From Bacteroidales bacterium (lineage in GTDB: Bacteria > Bacteroidota > Bacteroidia > Bacteroidales > UBA12077), in the NCBI GenBank assembly GCA_030156305.1, contig JASGMZ010000105.1, forward strand, positions 1 to 9,439: a stretch of DNA of 9,439 nucleotides, in the 5' to 3' direction. Under the pieces are notes generated by a model. That model had not been told where the DNA came from. It saw only the letters and a list, made by a program, of their open reading frames with translations, and searched no databases. Positions 1 through 6,716 of the stretch are shown piece by piece (positions within the stretch are counted from its first letter, which is position 1; each line of letters begins with the position of its first letter). The translations under genes and the position numbers were made by a program.

Positions 1-449
1 CCAATAACCCAAAGGATTCTTTGTTCTTCAATACATTTTTCGGTTATTTCAATAATTCCTTCGTTAAGTTTAATTAATTTTTGCAGATAATAATCCCATT
101 TTCCTTCCCACTTAGGATCTTCTTTGGTTAATTCATCAATAAAATCCTGCCCGAGAAAAATTTGATTAATATGGCCCTTAAAAGCTTTTAAGCTGTCAAT
201 CTTTTTTAACGATTCAAGCTTTGCTATTAACTCATTACGCAAAGGAACAATTTTACGGGAATTATACTTGGTTGCACCAAAAAATTCGTATAGTTTATTT
301 GCATTTTCAAAACAAGAAGTAAATATATTAAAAACCTCTCCTTCAACATATTTCGATTCCGAATCTCCTTTAATATAATTTTCGTTATCGCCAGTAGTAT
401 TTAGTTCTACTATATTTAAATAATCCGAGTTAAATAATTCAATTCTCAT
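1..449 (-). CDS. Hypothetical protein, C-terminal end cut off by window edge
   Basis: I do not recognise this protein. The minus-strand frame from the ATG at 449-447 stays open for 149 codons to the left edge, so the gene continues outside the window. It begins MRIELFNSDYLNIVEL and is rich in Lys, Glu, Asn, Ile and aromatic residues. There is no signal peptide and no hydrophobic stretch long enough for a membrane segment, so a soluble cytoplasmic protein is likely. The middle part (about residues 75-105, LRNELIAKLESLKKIDSLKAF and onward) looks helical. A later Trp-rich, charged stretch (DPKWEGKWDYYLQKL, near residues 114-128) is distinctive but matches no family I can name. The start was chosen because it is the first ATG after the stop-containing intergenic DNA; there is no clear Shine-Dalgarno. 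It is divergent from the DUF554 cluster. Coding status is supported by the long open frame in AT-rich DNA. Confidence 0.75.
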   Translation of the reverse strand, partial: MRIELFNSDYLNIVELNTTGDNENYIKGDSESKYVEGEVFNIFTSCFENANKLYEFFGATKYNSRKIVPLRNELIAKLESLKKIDSLKAFKGHINQIFLGQDFIDELTKEDPKWEGKWDYYLQKLIKLNEGIIEITEKCIEEQRILWVI

Positions 450-524
450 AATGCCAAAATAAAAAGGTTAATATCTAAACACTTTTCAACCTGATAAATT
501 ACTCCTTTCAGTCATGAAAAATTG

Positions 525-537
525 CATAAAATTTATG
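525..537. repeat. Small perfect palindrome in divergent intergenic region
   Basis: CATAAA-A-TTTATG is a 13-bp odd palindrome lying between the two divergent genes. In DNA this AT-rich such palindromes arise often by chance, so a regulatory role is only a possibility. The rest of 450-649 holds no gene that I can see. Confidence 0.3.
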
Positions 538-623
538 AATATACCAGGTTAAAATTATCAATTAAATCGGAAACAACAAAAATTATTTTATCAATTTATA
601 AAGTATTGTTTTTATCATCTTGT

Positions 624-631
624 TATCTTTA
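624..631 (+). promoter_or_regulatory. Weak candidate -7 element for the DUF554/amgK cluster
   Basis: TATCTTTA matches the Bacteroidota -7 consensus TAnnTTTG at all but the last fixed position. No well-placed TTTG -33 element is visible; the nearest is a TTG at 606-608, with shorter than usual spacing. It would give a very short leader before the ATG at 650. It is the best match between 450 and 650, but only a weak one. Confidence 0.25.
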
Positions 632-649
632 TGCTCTAAATTATATATT

Positions 650-1327
650 ATGACAGGAACATTAATCAACGCTGCGGCAATAATTGTCGGGAGTTTAATA
701 GGCATAGGGCTTCATACAAAATTACCCGAACGAATCGTGAAAATTGTTTTTCAAGGAATTGGATTATTTACCCTTTTTATTGGATTTTATATGGGTATGA
801 AAACCAACAATTTATTTTTGATGATTCTGAGCATTGTTACCGGAGGAATTATTGGCGAATGGATAAATATTGATAAGTATATCAATCGGTTTGGAGACAA
901 AGTTAAATTAAAACTTAAATCGAAAAATTCAAAATTTACCGAAGGGCTGGTAACCGCCTTTTTGCTTTTTTGTATGGGTTCGGTAACCATTTTAGGTGCT
1001 ATTGAAGAGGGTTTGGGCGGTGAACCCAATTTATTATTGGCCAAATCGGTGCTCGATGGTGTTTCTTCTATTGCATTAGCAGCAGCTATGGGTTTTGGTG
1101 TTGCTTTTTCTGTTATTCCACTGCTTATTTATCAGGGAGGTTTAACGTTACTGGCTGCTTATTTTGGAGATTACTTTGCCAGCCATATTATTGATGAACT
1201 GACTGCTGTAGGCGGGTTAATGCTTATCGGACTGGGTATAAACATCCTGGAAATTAAACAAATAAAAATTCTTAATATGCTTCCGGCATTAATCGTTATT
1301 GTTATCTTAGCTTATTTCTTTGCTTAA
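650..1327 (+). CDS. DUF554 family integral membrane protein (YqgA/YdfK-like)
   Basis: This 225-residue protein is almost entirely hydrophobic, with about six to seven membrane segments, and belongs to the DUF554 family (E. coli YqgA, B. subtilis YdfK). The start MTGTLINAAAIIVGSLIG is the family's typical N-terminus, which is why I prefer the ATG at 650 over an in-frame TTG at 620. The conserved central block, around residues 106-146, contains FCMGSVTILGAIEEGLGG and then LLLAKSVLDGVSSIALAAAMG, the family signature. A charged loop rich in Lys (about residues 82-97) separates the N-terminal helices from this core. Length is normal for the family. It is the first gene of a compact cluster; the next start lies 4 nt after its stop. 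The family is usually described as a putative transporter, but no substrate is established to my knowledge. Its place next to wall-sugar salvage genes makes an envelope or transport role tempting, but this is inference. Confidence 0.88.
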   Translation: MTGTLINAAAIIVGSLIGIGLHTKLPERIVKIVFQGIGLFTLFIGFYMGMKTNNLFLMILSIVTGGIIGEWINIDKYINRFGDKVKLKLKSKNSKFTEGLVTAFLLFCMGSVTILGAIEEGLGGEPNLLLAKSVLDGVSSIALAAAMGFGVAFSVIPLLIYQGGLTLLAAYFGDYFASHIIDELTAVGGLMLIGLGINILEIKQIKILNMLPALIVIVILAYFFA

Positions 1328-1331
1328 TTTT

Positions 1332-2366
1332 ATGCCTATAGATTATCAAATAAAAAAACAATTAGGTAAGCTTTTCAAAAATTATTTTGGGGCTGAACCT
1401 GAAAAAATAAATGCCTTACCCCATTCAGGTTCAAACCGTAGATATTTCAGGTTAAGCACTCAACAGTTCTCCGCTATTGGAGCATATCATGATAACTCAA
1501 AAGAGAATATCGCTTTTATCCATTTTACGGAACATTTCTTACAATACCGCATCAATGTTCCCGAGATTTATGCTAAAAATATAAATCAAAATATTTATTT
1601 AATCCAAGATTTGGGTGATATTCAGCTATTAAACTGGCTAACCGAGATAAGAGTAAACCAAACTTTTCCCAAAGAGGCTCAAGTTGTATACAAAAAAGTA
1701 ATTCAGGAATTAGTAAAAATCCAAATTGTAGCAGGCCGTACCTTTGATTACAGCTATTGCTATCCTTATCAGGCATTTCATAAAGAATCTATTCTGTTTG
1801 ATTTGAATTATTTTAAACAATATTTTGTTGATGCGCAAAAACTAAAATATCCTAATACTAAACTTCAAAATGATTTCGAGCATTTAAGTAATTTTTTACT
1901 TTCAGATATTGATGCTTATTTTATGTATCGTGACTTCCAGGCACGAAATATTATGTTAGTCGATAACAAACCGTATTTTATCGATTATCAGGGAGGAAGA
2001 AAAGGCGCTCTACAATACGATTTGGCCTCACTCCTGTTTCAGGCAAAAGCCAATATCCCAAACGAGGATAGAAATCAACTCGTTAATTATTATTTAAACA
2101 TTGCCCGGTTATTTATTCCCATCCACGAGGAAGAGTTTATGGAAAAATTTCATGCGTATGCACTCATCCGGGTTTTACAAACCTTAGGCGCTTACGGGCT
2201 GCGTGGGATTATCGAAAAAAAACAGCATTTTATCGAAAGTATTTCCTATGCCATCAAAAATCTGGAATTTTTAATCCAGAAAAATGAAATCCTGGAACAA
2301 CTTAATACCTTAAAAGATATTATCCAACAAATCATAAACACAACATTAAAAACTGATGAAAGATAA
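1332..2366 (+). CDS. amgK: AmgK-like N-acetylmuramate/N-acetylglucosamine anomeric kinase (APH fold)
   Basis: This 344-residue protein has the aminoglycoside-phosphotransferase (APH/choline kinase) fold. Residues 29-40 (LPHSGSNRRYFR) form the Ser/Gly-rich nucleotide-binding hairpin typical of AmgK-type kinases. Residues 199-206 (YRDFQARN) are the catalytic loop, with Asp201 as likely base and Asn206 as metal ligand; Tyr replaces the usual His of the HxD motif. IDYQGG at 217-222 supplies the second metal-binding Asp218, followed by YDLASLL. In Pseudomonas, AmgK phosphorylates the anomeric hydroxyl of MurNAc and GlcNAc, giving MurNAc-1-phosphate for MurU; length (about 340) agrees. The partner nucleotidyltransferase lies two genes downstream. 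A TTG at 1320 would add four residues and overlap DUF554; the ATG at 1332 is preferred. The stop overlaps the RapZ-C gene by 11 nt, suggesting translational coupling. Exact sugar specificity cannot be read from sequence; another hexose or heptose anomeric kinase is the alternative. Confidence 0.8.
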   Translation: MPIDYQIKKQLGKLFKNYFGAEPEKINALPHSGSNRRYFRLSTQQFSAIGAYHDNSKENIAFIHFTEHFLQYRINVPEIYAKNINQNIYLIQDLGDIQLLNWLTEIRVNQTFPKEAQVVYKKVIQELVKIQIVAGRTFDYSYCYPYQAFHKESILFDLNYFKQYFVDAQKLKYPNTKLQNDFEHLSNFLLSDIDAYFMYRDFQARNIMLVDNKPYFIDYQGGRKGALQYDLASLLFQAKANIPNEDRNQLVNYYLNIARLFIPIHEEEFMEKFHAYALIRVLQTLGAYGLRGIIEKKQHFIESISYAIKNLEFLIQKNEILEQLNTLKDIIQQIINTTLKTDER

Positions 2367-2772
2367 ACTTACGGTAACCATAAATAGCTTTTCCTATAAA
2401 CGCGCTATCCCTGAAGATAAATCAGGAAACGGAGGAGGGTTTGTTTTCGATTGCCGGGCTGTTCATAATCCGGGAAGATATGAAGAATATCAATCCTTAA
2501 CCGGAAAAGACCGGCAGGTAATCGACTTTTTTGAACAAAAAACCGAAATGCCACAATTTCTTGAGCATGTTTTTTCGTTGGTTGAAATGTCGGTAAAAAA
2601 ATACCAGGAAAGAAATTTTACGCATCTCATGGTTAGTTTCGGATGTACCGGAGGACAACACCGTTCCGTATACTGTGCAGAAAAACTGGCTGATTTTTTA
2701 CAAAACAAATTTAATATTCATATACAAGTACACCATATTGAGCAGGAATTAAACCAAAAAGAATCTTTATGA
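2356..2772 (+). CDS. Stand-alone RapZ C-terminal domain protein
   Basis: This 138-residue protein corresponds to the C-terminal half of RapZ (E. coli RapZ is about 284 residues). Visible family motifs are GGFVFDCRAVHNPGR (28-41), LTGKDRQV (48-55) and the hallmark GCTGGQHRSVYCAEKLADF (96-114), with Cys97, His102 and Arg103. The N-terminal P-loop nucleotide-binding domain is absent and the gene begins cleanly, so this is a natural single-domain form, not a truncation. In E. coli the C-terminal domain binds GlcN6P and the sRNAs GlmY/GlmZ to tune glmS. The E. coli motif NPHW reads NPGR here, so ligand contacts may differ. The gene overlaps the kinase by 11 nt and the nucleotidyltransferase by 4 nt. 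In other Bacteroidota this domain is, from memory, found fused to such a kinase, which supports a shared pathway. A role as amino-sugar-phosphate sensor or accessory subunit is inferred. Confidence 0.9.
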   Translation: MKDKLTVTINSFSYKRAIPEDKSGNGGGFVFDCRAVHNPGRYEEYQSLTGKDRQVIDFFEQKTEMPQFLEHVFSLVEMSVKKYQERNFTHLMVSFGCTGGQHRSVYCAEKLADFLQNKFNIHIQVHHIEQELNQKESL

Positions 2773-3491
2773 AAGCTATGATATTTGCTGCCGGTAAAGG
2801 TACCCGGCTAAAACCGCTGACTAATTCAATGCCTAAAGCCCTGGTCAAAATCAATGGCATTCCCATGCTCGAAAGAGTAATCCAAAAATTAATTCAATCA
2901 GGAGTAAATGAAATTATTATAAATGTTCATCATTTTGCTGGCCAAATCATTAATTTTCTGAAAGAAAATGACCATTTCGGAATTCGAATCGAAATATCTC
3001 ACGAAAAAGACGAACTGTTAGATACCGGAGGCGGATTAAAAAAAACTTCGTGGTTTTTTAATGATAACAAACCTTTTATTCTTCACAATGTGGATATTTT
3101 AAGTAATATAGATTTAGCAAAAATGCTCGAATATCATCAACATAATAATGCCCTGGCAACCCTGGCTGTAAGAGAACGCAAATCGAGCAGATATTTTTTA
3201 TTTAATCATCAAAATCGATTGTGTGGATGGCAAAATGTAAAAACAGGAGAAATTATGAATCATAATCCATCCAATGCAACAAATAAACTTGCTTTTAGTG
3301 GAATCCATATCATCAATCCGGAAATTTTTGATTATTGGCCCGATAGCTCAAAATTTTCCATTGTAAAAACATACCTTGATTTATCACAAAATCATCCGAT
3401 AATAGCTTTTCCACATAACCAGGATTATTGGTATGATATTGGGAAACCGGATAGTTTAAAAGAAGCAGATGCTTTTTTTAATAATCAATAA
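2769..3491 (+). CDS. murU: MurU-like sugar-1-phosphate nucleotidyltransferase
   Basis: This 240-residue enzyme is a single-domain nucleotidyl transferase (NTP_transferase family, GT-A-like Rossmann fold). The N-terminal signature AAGKGTRLKPLT (7-18) followed by PKALVKI (22-28) binds the NTP; Lys23 is the conserved lysine. TGGGL at 86-90 and HNVDIL at 106-111, with metal-binding Asp109, complete the active site; FSGIHIINPEIF and WYDIGKPDSLKEAD near the C-terminus are typical of MurU and mannose-1-phosphate guanylyltransferase relatives. MurU transfers UMP to MurNAc-1-phosphate, making UDP-MurNAc and bypassing de novo synthesis and the fosfomycin target MurA. There is no C-terminal left-handed beta-helix, so it is not GlmU or a long GDP-mannose enzyme. 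The start overlaps the RapZ-C stop as ATGA. It is the last gene of the cluster. UTP/MurNAc-1-P specificity rests on the AmgK-like neighbour; another sugar nucleotide is possible. Confidence 0.8.
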   Translation: MKAMIFAAGKGTRLKPLTNSMPKALVKINGIPMLERVIQKLIQSGVNEIIINVHHFAGQIINFLKENDHFGIRIEISHEKDELLDTGGGLKKTSWFFNDNKPFILHNVDILSNIDLAKMLEYHQHNNALATLAVRERKSSRYFLFNHQNRLCGWQNVKTGEIMNHNPSNATNKLAFSGIHIINPEIFDYWPDSSKFSIVKTYLDLSQNHPIIAFPHNQDYWYDIGKPDSLKEADAFFNNQ

Positions 3492-3528
3492 TTACGCTTA
3501 AAATTTTTGCTTTTTGAACAATCCATAT

Positions 3529-3546
3529 TTTAGTAATGTTACTAAA
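3529..3546. promoter_or_regulatory. Perfect 18-bp palindrome, candidate operator upstream of mrpA
   Basis: TTTAGTAA-TG-TTACTAAA is a perfect inverted repeat with 8-bp arms and a 2-bp spacer. It ends 14 nt before the -7 element at 3561, so it covers the -33 region of the likely mrp promoter, a usual position for a repressor operator. The 2-nt loop, low GC and absence of a following T-tract argue against a terminator for murU. The binding protein is unknown; the size suits a dimeric winged-helix regulator. Confidence 0.5.
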
Positions 3547-3560
3547 TTGATTAAAATAAT

Positions 3561-3568
3561 TATTTTTG
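3561..3568 (+). promoter_or_regulatory. Bacteroidota-type -7 promoter element for the mrp operon
   Basis: TATTTTTG is an exact match to the TAnnTTTG consensus recognised by the Bacteroidota primary sigma factor. Transcription would begin near 3573-3577, giving a leader of about 30 nt before the mrpA ATG. No good TTTG -33 box is visible; the palindrome occupies that region instead, which may mean the promoter is weak without an activator or is repressed through the palindrome. Confidence 0.55.
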
Positions 3569-3607
3569 TAGATATAAAAAAGCCCGTTGTAAAACAAAGC
3601 ACTTAGC

Positions 3608-5935
3608 ATGAGTGAATATCTGCCTTTATTAATTGGACTTTTATTTTTATCCGGAATTTTGGTAACGGTACTTTACCCGATTTTTAAGCAGCGGTTGGGA
3701 TGGGTGCTTTCTCTAATTCCATTAACCATTTTCGTTTTGCTTCTCATCTCGCTTGGAGATATTGGTACCCAAACCATCAAACTCCTTCCATCCGATTTTT
3801 CATTATTACCTGGCATTGACTTTGCTTTCCGCATGGATGGGTTAAGTGCCATTTTTGGTTTATTAATTACAGGAATTGGATTTTTAGTAGTACTGTATGC
3901 ATCGTGGTACATGAAAAATTACAACCGGCAAGCCCATTTTTTCAGTTACCTGATGTTTTTTATGGCTGCCATGACCGGCCTTGTTTTCTCAGATAACCTA
4001 ATGGGGTTATTTATTTTTTGGGAATTGACCAGTGTAACTTCATTTTTACTCATTGGTTTTGACCATCACTTAGAAAAATCGCGGCAAGCAGCTTTACAAT
4101 CGCTGTTAATTACCGGATTTGGCGGGTTATGTTTACTTTTTGCAGCCATTCTTATTGGACAGATAGCCGGAACCTACCAGATTAGTGAGATTATTGCCAG
4201 TGGTATCGATTTTACTGCTCACCCACAATATCAATTAATTTTTATTTTAATATTAGTAGCCGTACTTACCAAATCGGCTCAATTTCCTTTTCATTTTTGG
4301 CTGCCCGGAGCCATGCAGGCACCAACACCGGTAAGTGCCTACCTCCATTCGGCTACCATGGTAAATGCCGGCATTTACCTTTTATTAAGGATGCATCCGG
4401 TTCTTAGTGGTACCATTTTATGGAAGTACTCGTTAATATTGGCTGGTGTTATTACCATGTTTTTGGGTGCCTGGTTCTCCATGGGACAAAAAGACTTAAA
4501 AAGAATTTTGGCATTTACAACTATAAGTGCCTTAGGAACTATGGTTTTACTTATTGGCATTGGCACACCACTATCTATAGAAGCTACCCTGGTATTTTTT
4601 ATCGTTCATGGATTGTATAAAGGCGGATTGTTTATGGTGGCCGGAATCATAGATAAAAGTACCGGTACCCGTGATATTACGGTATTATCGAAAATATGGA
4701 AACCATTACCGGCAACAACGATATTTGGGGTGCTTGCATTAATATCCATGGCCGGATTGCCTCCAATGCTTGGGTTTGTTGGAAAAGAACTTGTTTATGT
4801 TGCCAAAATTCATTTGCCCGGAATATCATGGATTATACTACCTCTGGGTGTAGGTGCAAACATTATGATGGTCGCAATTTCGCTTACTATTTTTGTCGAA
4901 GTATTTTACACTAAATCCAAAAAACCAGCGATTCCTATCCACTATACTGAAAAAAAATTACCCTGGTATTTTATTCTTGGCCCGGGTGTTTTAGCATTAG
5001 CCGGATTGTTACTTGGATTATTTCCTGCCGGACTTAACCAGGTTATTGCTAATGCACTTTTTGTAACAAAAAACCAGGTAGTAGATGTTCATCTTTTATT
5101 GTGGCATGGATTTAATGAGATTTTACTTCTAAGTATTTTTGCTATTTTACTCGGAGTTATCGTCTTCGTATTCCGCAAACCAGTAACTAAATTTATCAGG
5201 CTAACCATTAAGTGGTTTGATATATACCATTTGCCTACCATTTTTATGAATGTAATGAATCAATACTTAAAAATTGCCGGCAAATATACCCAACGTATTC
5301 AGCATGGTTACCATCGTTATTATTTGATGACCTTTTTTGTTGCTACCCTTGCAATAACAGCTTTTCAGATTAACTGGAATTTTACAGAATTGGTACCTTT
5401 GGGAGGATTCTCAACCATACGATTAAATATTGTTATCTTGCTCATGGTTTCTTCATTAGCTGTTCTTTTTGCAGTATTTTCCATGTCGAGGCTTTCGGCA
5501 ATTCTATCCATGGGTGTTGTTGGTTATGGTATTGGATTATTATATCTTTTGTATGGAGCCATCGATTTAGCGATTACTCAGTTTTTATCTGAAACAGTCA
5601 TCATGGTTCTTTTTGTTATGGTCATTTATTACCTGCCTAAATTTGCCAAGTTATCGAATAAAAGATCACGTATCAGAGATATTATTATCTCTTTGGCAGT
5701 AGGAGCCGGAGTAACCATCGTTGTTTTGCATAGCAGAGCTTTAAATAATTATGAACCAATTTCTAACTTTTTTACCGAAAATAGTTTATTAAAAGCTCAC
5801 GGGCGAAATATTGTAAATGTTATTTTGGTTGATTTCAGAGCACTTGACACATTGGGAGAAATAACGGTTTTAACCCTGGCAGCTATTGGAGTTTTTAGTT
5901 TATTTCGTTTTACCATAAAAAAAGAAAGTAAATGA
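3608..5935 (+). CDS. mrpA: Mrp-type Na+(K+)/H+ antiporter subunit A
   Basis: This 775-residue polytopic protein is a full-length MrpA (usual length about 770-800). Residues 70-500 form the NuoL/ND5-like proton channel module: Glu139 in FWELTSVTSF, Lys222 in LTKSAQFPFHFWLPGAMQAP, HSATMVNAG at 247-255, Lys298 in DLKRILAFTT, HGLYKGGLFMVAG at 334-346 and GLPPMLGFVGKE at 383-394 are all as expected for the family. Residues about 600-680 are the DUF4040 (MrpB-like) segment with Asp653 and Glu662 in IDLAITQFLSETVIMVLF. The C-terminal segment with VDFRALDTLGEITVL holds Asp747 and Glu751, equivalent to acidic residues needed for Bacillus MrpA activity. It acts in the cytoplasmic membrane as part of the hetero-oligomeric MrpA-G complex. 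The ATG has an A-rich leader and no Shine-Dalgarno, usual in Bacteroidota. The stop overlaps mrpB (ATGA). No key residue is missing. Confidence 0.96.
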   Translation: MSEYLPLLIGLLFLSGILVTVLYPIFKQRLGWVLSLIPLTIFVLLLISLGDIGTQTIKLLPSDFSLLPGIDFAFRMDGLSAIFGLLITGIGFLVVLYASWYMKNYNRQAHFFSYLMFFMAAMTGLVFSDNLMGLFIFWELTSVTSFLLIGFDHHLEKSRQAALQSLLITGFGGLCLLFAAILIGQIAGTYQISEIIASGIDFTAHPQYQLIFILILVAVLTKSAQFPFHFWLPGAMQAPTPVSAYLHSATMVNAGIYLLLRMHPVLSGTILWKYSLILAGVITMFLGAWFSMGQKDLKRILAFTTISALGTMVLLIGIGTPLSIEATLVFFIVHGLYKGGLFMVAGIIDKSTGTRDITVLSKIWKPLPATTIFGVLALISMAGLPPMLGFVGKELVYVAKIHLPGISWIILPLGVGANIMMVAISLTIFVEVFYTKSKKPAIPIHYTEKKLPWYFILGPGVLALAGLLLGLFPAGLNQVIANALFVTKNQVVDVHLLLWHGFNEILLLSIFAILLGVIVFVFRKPVTKFIRLTIKWFDIYHLPTIFMNVMNQYLKIAGKYTQRIQHGYHRYYLMTFFVATLAITAFQINWNFTELVPLGGFSTIRLNIVILLMVSSLAVLFAVFSMSRLSAILSMGVVGYGIGLLYLLYGAIDLAITQFLSETVIMVLFVMVIYYLPKFAKLSNKRSRIRDIIISLAVGAGVTIVVLHSRALNNYEPISNFFTENSLLKAHGRNIVNVILVDFRALDTLGEITVLTLAAIGVFSLFRFTIKKESK

Positions 5936-6372
5936 ATAACAACAACTTCAAAAATATTATCCTTGAGAATATCGTAACACTTTTTATGAAAGTGATGGTT
6001 ATTTATTCTTTTTATCTTTTGCTGCGTGGGCATAATAATCCTGGAGGAGGATTTATTGCCGGCATCATTGCCAGCACTGGTTTTATATTTTTTGCAATCA
6101 TTCATGGAACAAAAGCCTTACAAAACATCATAAAATTTCAACCACAACTATTTATAGCTTCAGGATTATCTTTAGTTTTTATTGCAGCATTTTTACCGGT
6201 TATAATTTCAAAAGAAATATTAACCGGATTATGGATACAAACCAAAATTCCTGTTTGGGGAGAATTTCATTTAGGTACTCCCCTAATTTTTGATACAGGT
6301 GTTTTTTTAGTTGTTATTGGTGTTATTTTAACAATCGTAATTAGTATCATGGAGGTTTTAAAATGGAATTAA
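5932..6372 (+). CDS. mrpB: Mrp-type Na+/H+ antiporter subunit B
   Basis: This 146-residue membrane protein belongs to the MnhB/MrpB family, usual length about 140. It has four predicted membrane segments (roughly residues 12-32, 40-60, 72-92 and 118-140). The diagnostic loop HNNPGGGFIAGI lies at 34-45 and the C-terminal helix carries FDTGVFLVVIG at 120-130. The subunit sits beside the DUF4040-like part of MrpA in the antiporter. The ATG overlaps the mrpA stop by 4 nt, implying translational coupling, and follows an A-rich stretch. It is a separate gene in addition to the MrpB-like segment of mrpA, the ordinary seven-gene (group 1) arrangement. Confidence 0.95.
   Translation: MNNNNFKNIILENIVTLFMKVMVIYSFYLLLRGHNNPGGGFIAGIIASTGFIFFAIIHGTKALQNIIKFQPQLFIASGLSLVFIAAFLPVIISKEILTGLWIQTKIPVWGEFHLGTPLIFDTGVFLVVIGVILTIVISIMEVLKWN
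6351..6355 (+). promoter_or_regulatory. Canonical Shine-Dalgarno before mrpC
   Basis: GGAGG lies 7 nt before the mrpC ATG at 6363, inside the last codons of mrpB. It supports that start. Other genes of the operon lack such a site, as is usual in Bacteroidota, so it may also be a by-product of the mrpB codons for Met-Glu-Val. Confidence 0.45.
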
Positions 6373-6716
6373 TATTAGCAATTTTTATTGGATTATTATA
6401 TGCCTGTGGTGTTTACCTGGTTTTAAGGCGCAGTATTGTTAAAGTTATTTTGGGCATTTTTGTACTGTCAAACGCTACCAATCTTATTATTTTCTTAGCC
6501 GGAGGTATTAAACGAAGTGGTGCAGCATTTATAGCCGAAGGAGCCGAAAAAATTGATCCGGCAACCATTAGCGATCCTCTCCCTCAAGCGTTGATACTTA
6601 CAGCTATAGTTATAAGTTTGGGTATTGCATCATATATTCTTGCTTTAAAATACAAATACTTTGAAGTAACCGGAACGCACGATTTAGACCAACTTAGTAA
6701 AACCGATCAAAAATGA
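6363..6716 (+). CDS. mrpC: Mrp-type Na+/H+ antiporter subunit C (NuoK-like)
   Basis: This 117-residue protein has three membrane helices and belongs to the NuoK/MnhC family, usual length about 110-120. The first two helices (about 3-22 and 27-48) contain SIVKVILGIFVLSNATNLIIF. The hydrophilic loop ends in DPLPQALILTAIVIS (71-85), the clearest MrpC signature. The tail after residue 97 is polar and cytoplasmic. In the complex, MrpC packs between MrpA and MrpD as NuoK does in complex I. The start lies inside the end of mrpB (10-nt overlap), supported by a GGAGG; the stop overlaps mrpD as ATGA. Confidence 0.95.
   Translation: MELILAIFIGLLYACGVYLVLRRSIVKVILGIFVLSNATNLIIFLAGGIKRSGAAFIAEGAEKIDPATISDPLPQALILTAIVISLGIASYILALKYKYFEVTGTHDLDQLSKTDQK

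Noticed and set aside
488..550. Inverted repeat AACCTG (488-493) and CAGGTT (545-550)
   Set aside because: Only six paired bases with a 51-nt spacer and no extension; easily chance.
620..649. N-terminal extension of the DUF554 gene from a TTG
   Set aside because: The ten extra residues do not look like the family, whereas the ATG at 650 gives the typical DUF554 N-terminus.
787..1044. Minus-strand open frame inside the DUF554 gene, and similar antisense frames within the kinase, RapZ-C, mrpA and mrpD genes
   Set aside because: They lie opposite genes with clear family matches and encode low-complexity, Pro/Ser/Lys-rich sequence with no recognisable domain.
3529..3546. Intrinsic terminator of the murU cluster
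   Set aside because: The stem is AT-rich, the loop is 2 nt and no T-run follows; an operator is the better reading.
4420..4914. Short plus-strand frames within mrpA
   Set aside because: They are out-of-frame shadows of the MrpA coding sequence, whose own frame is unbroken with all motifs in order.
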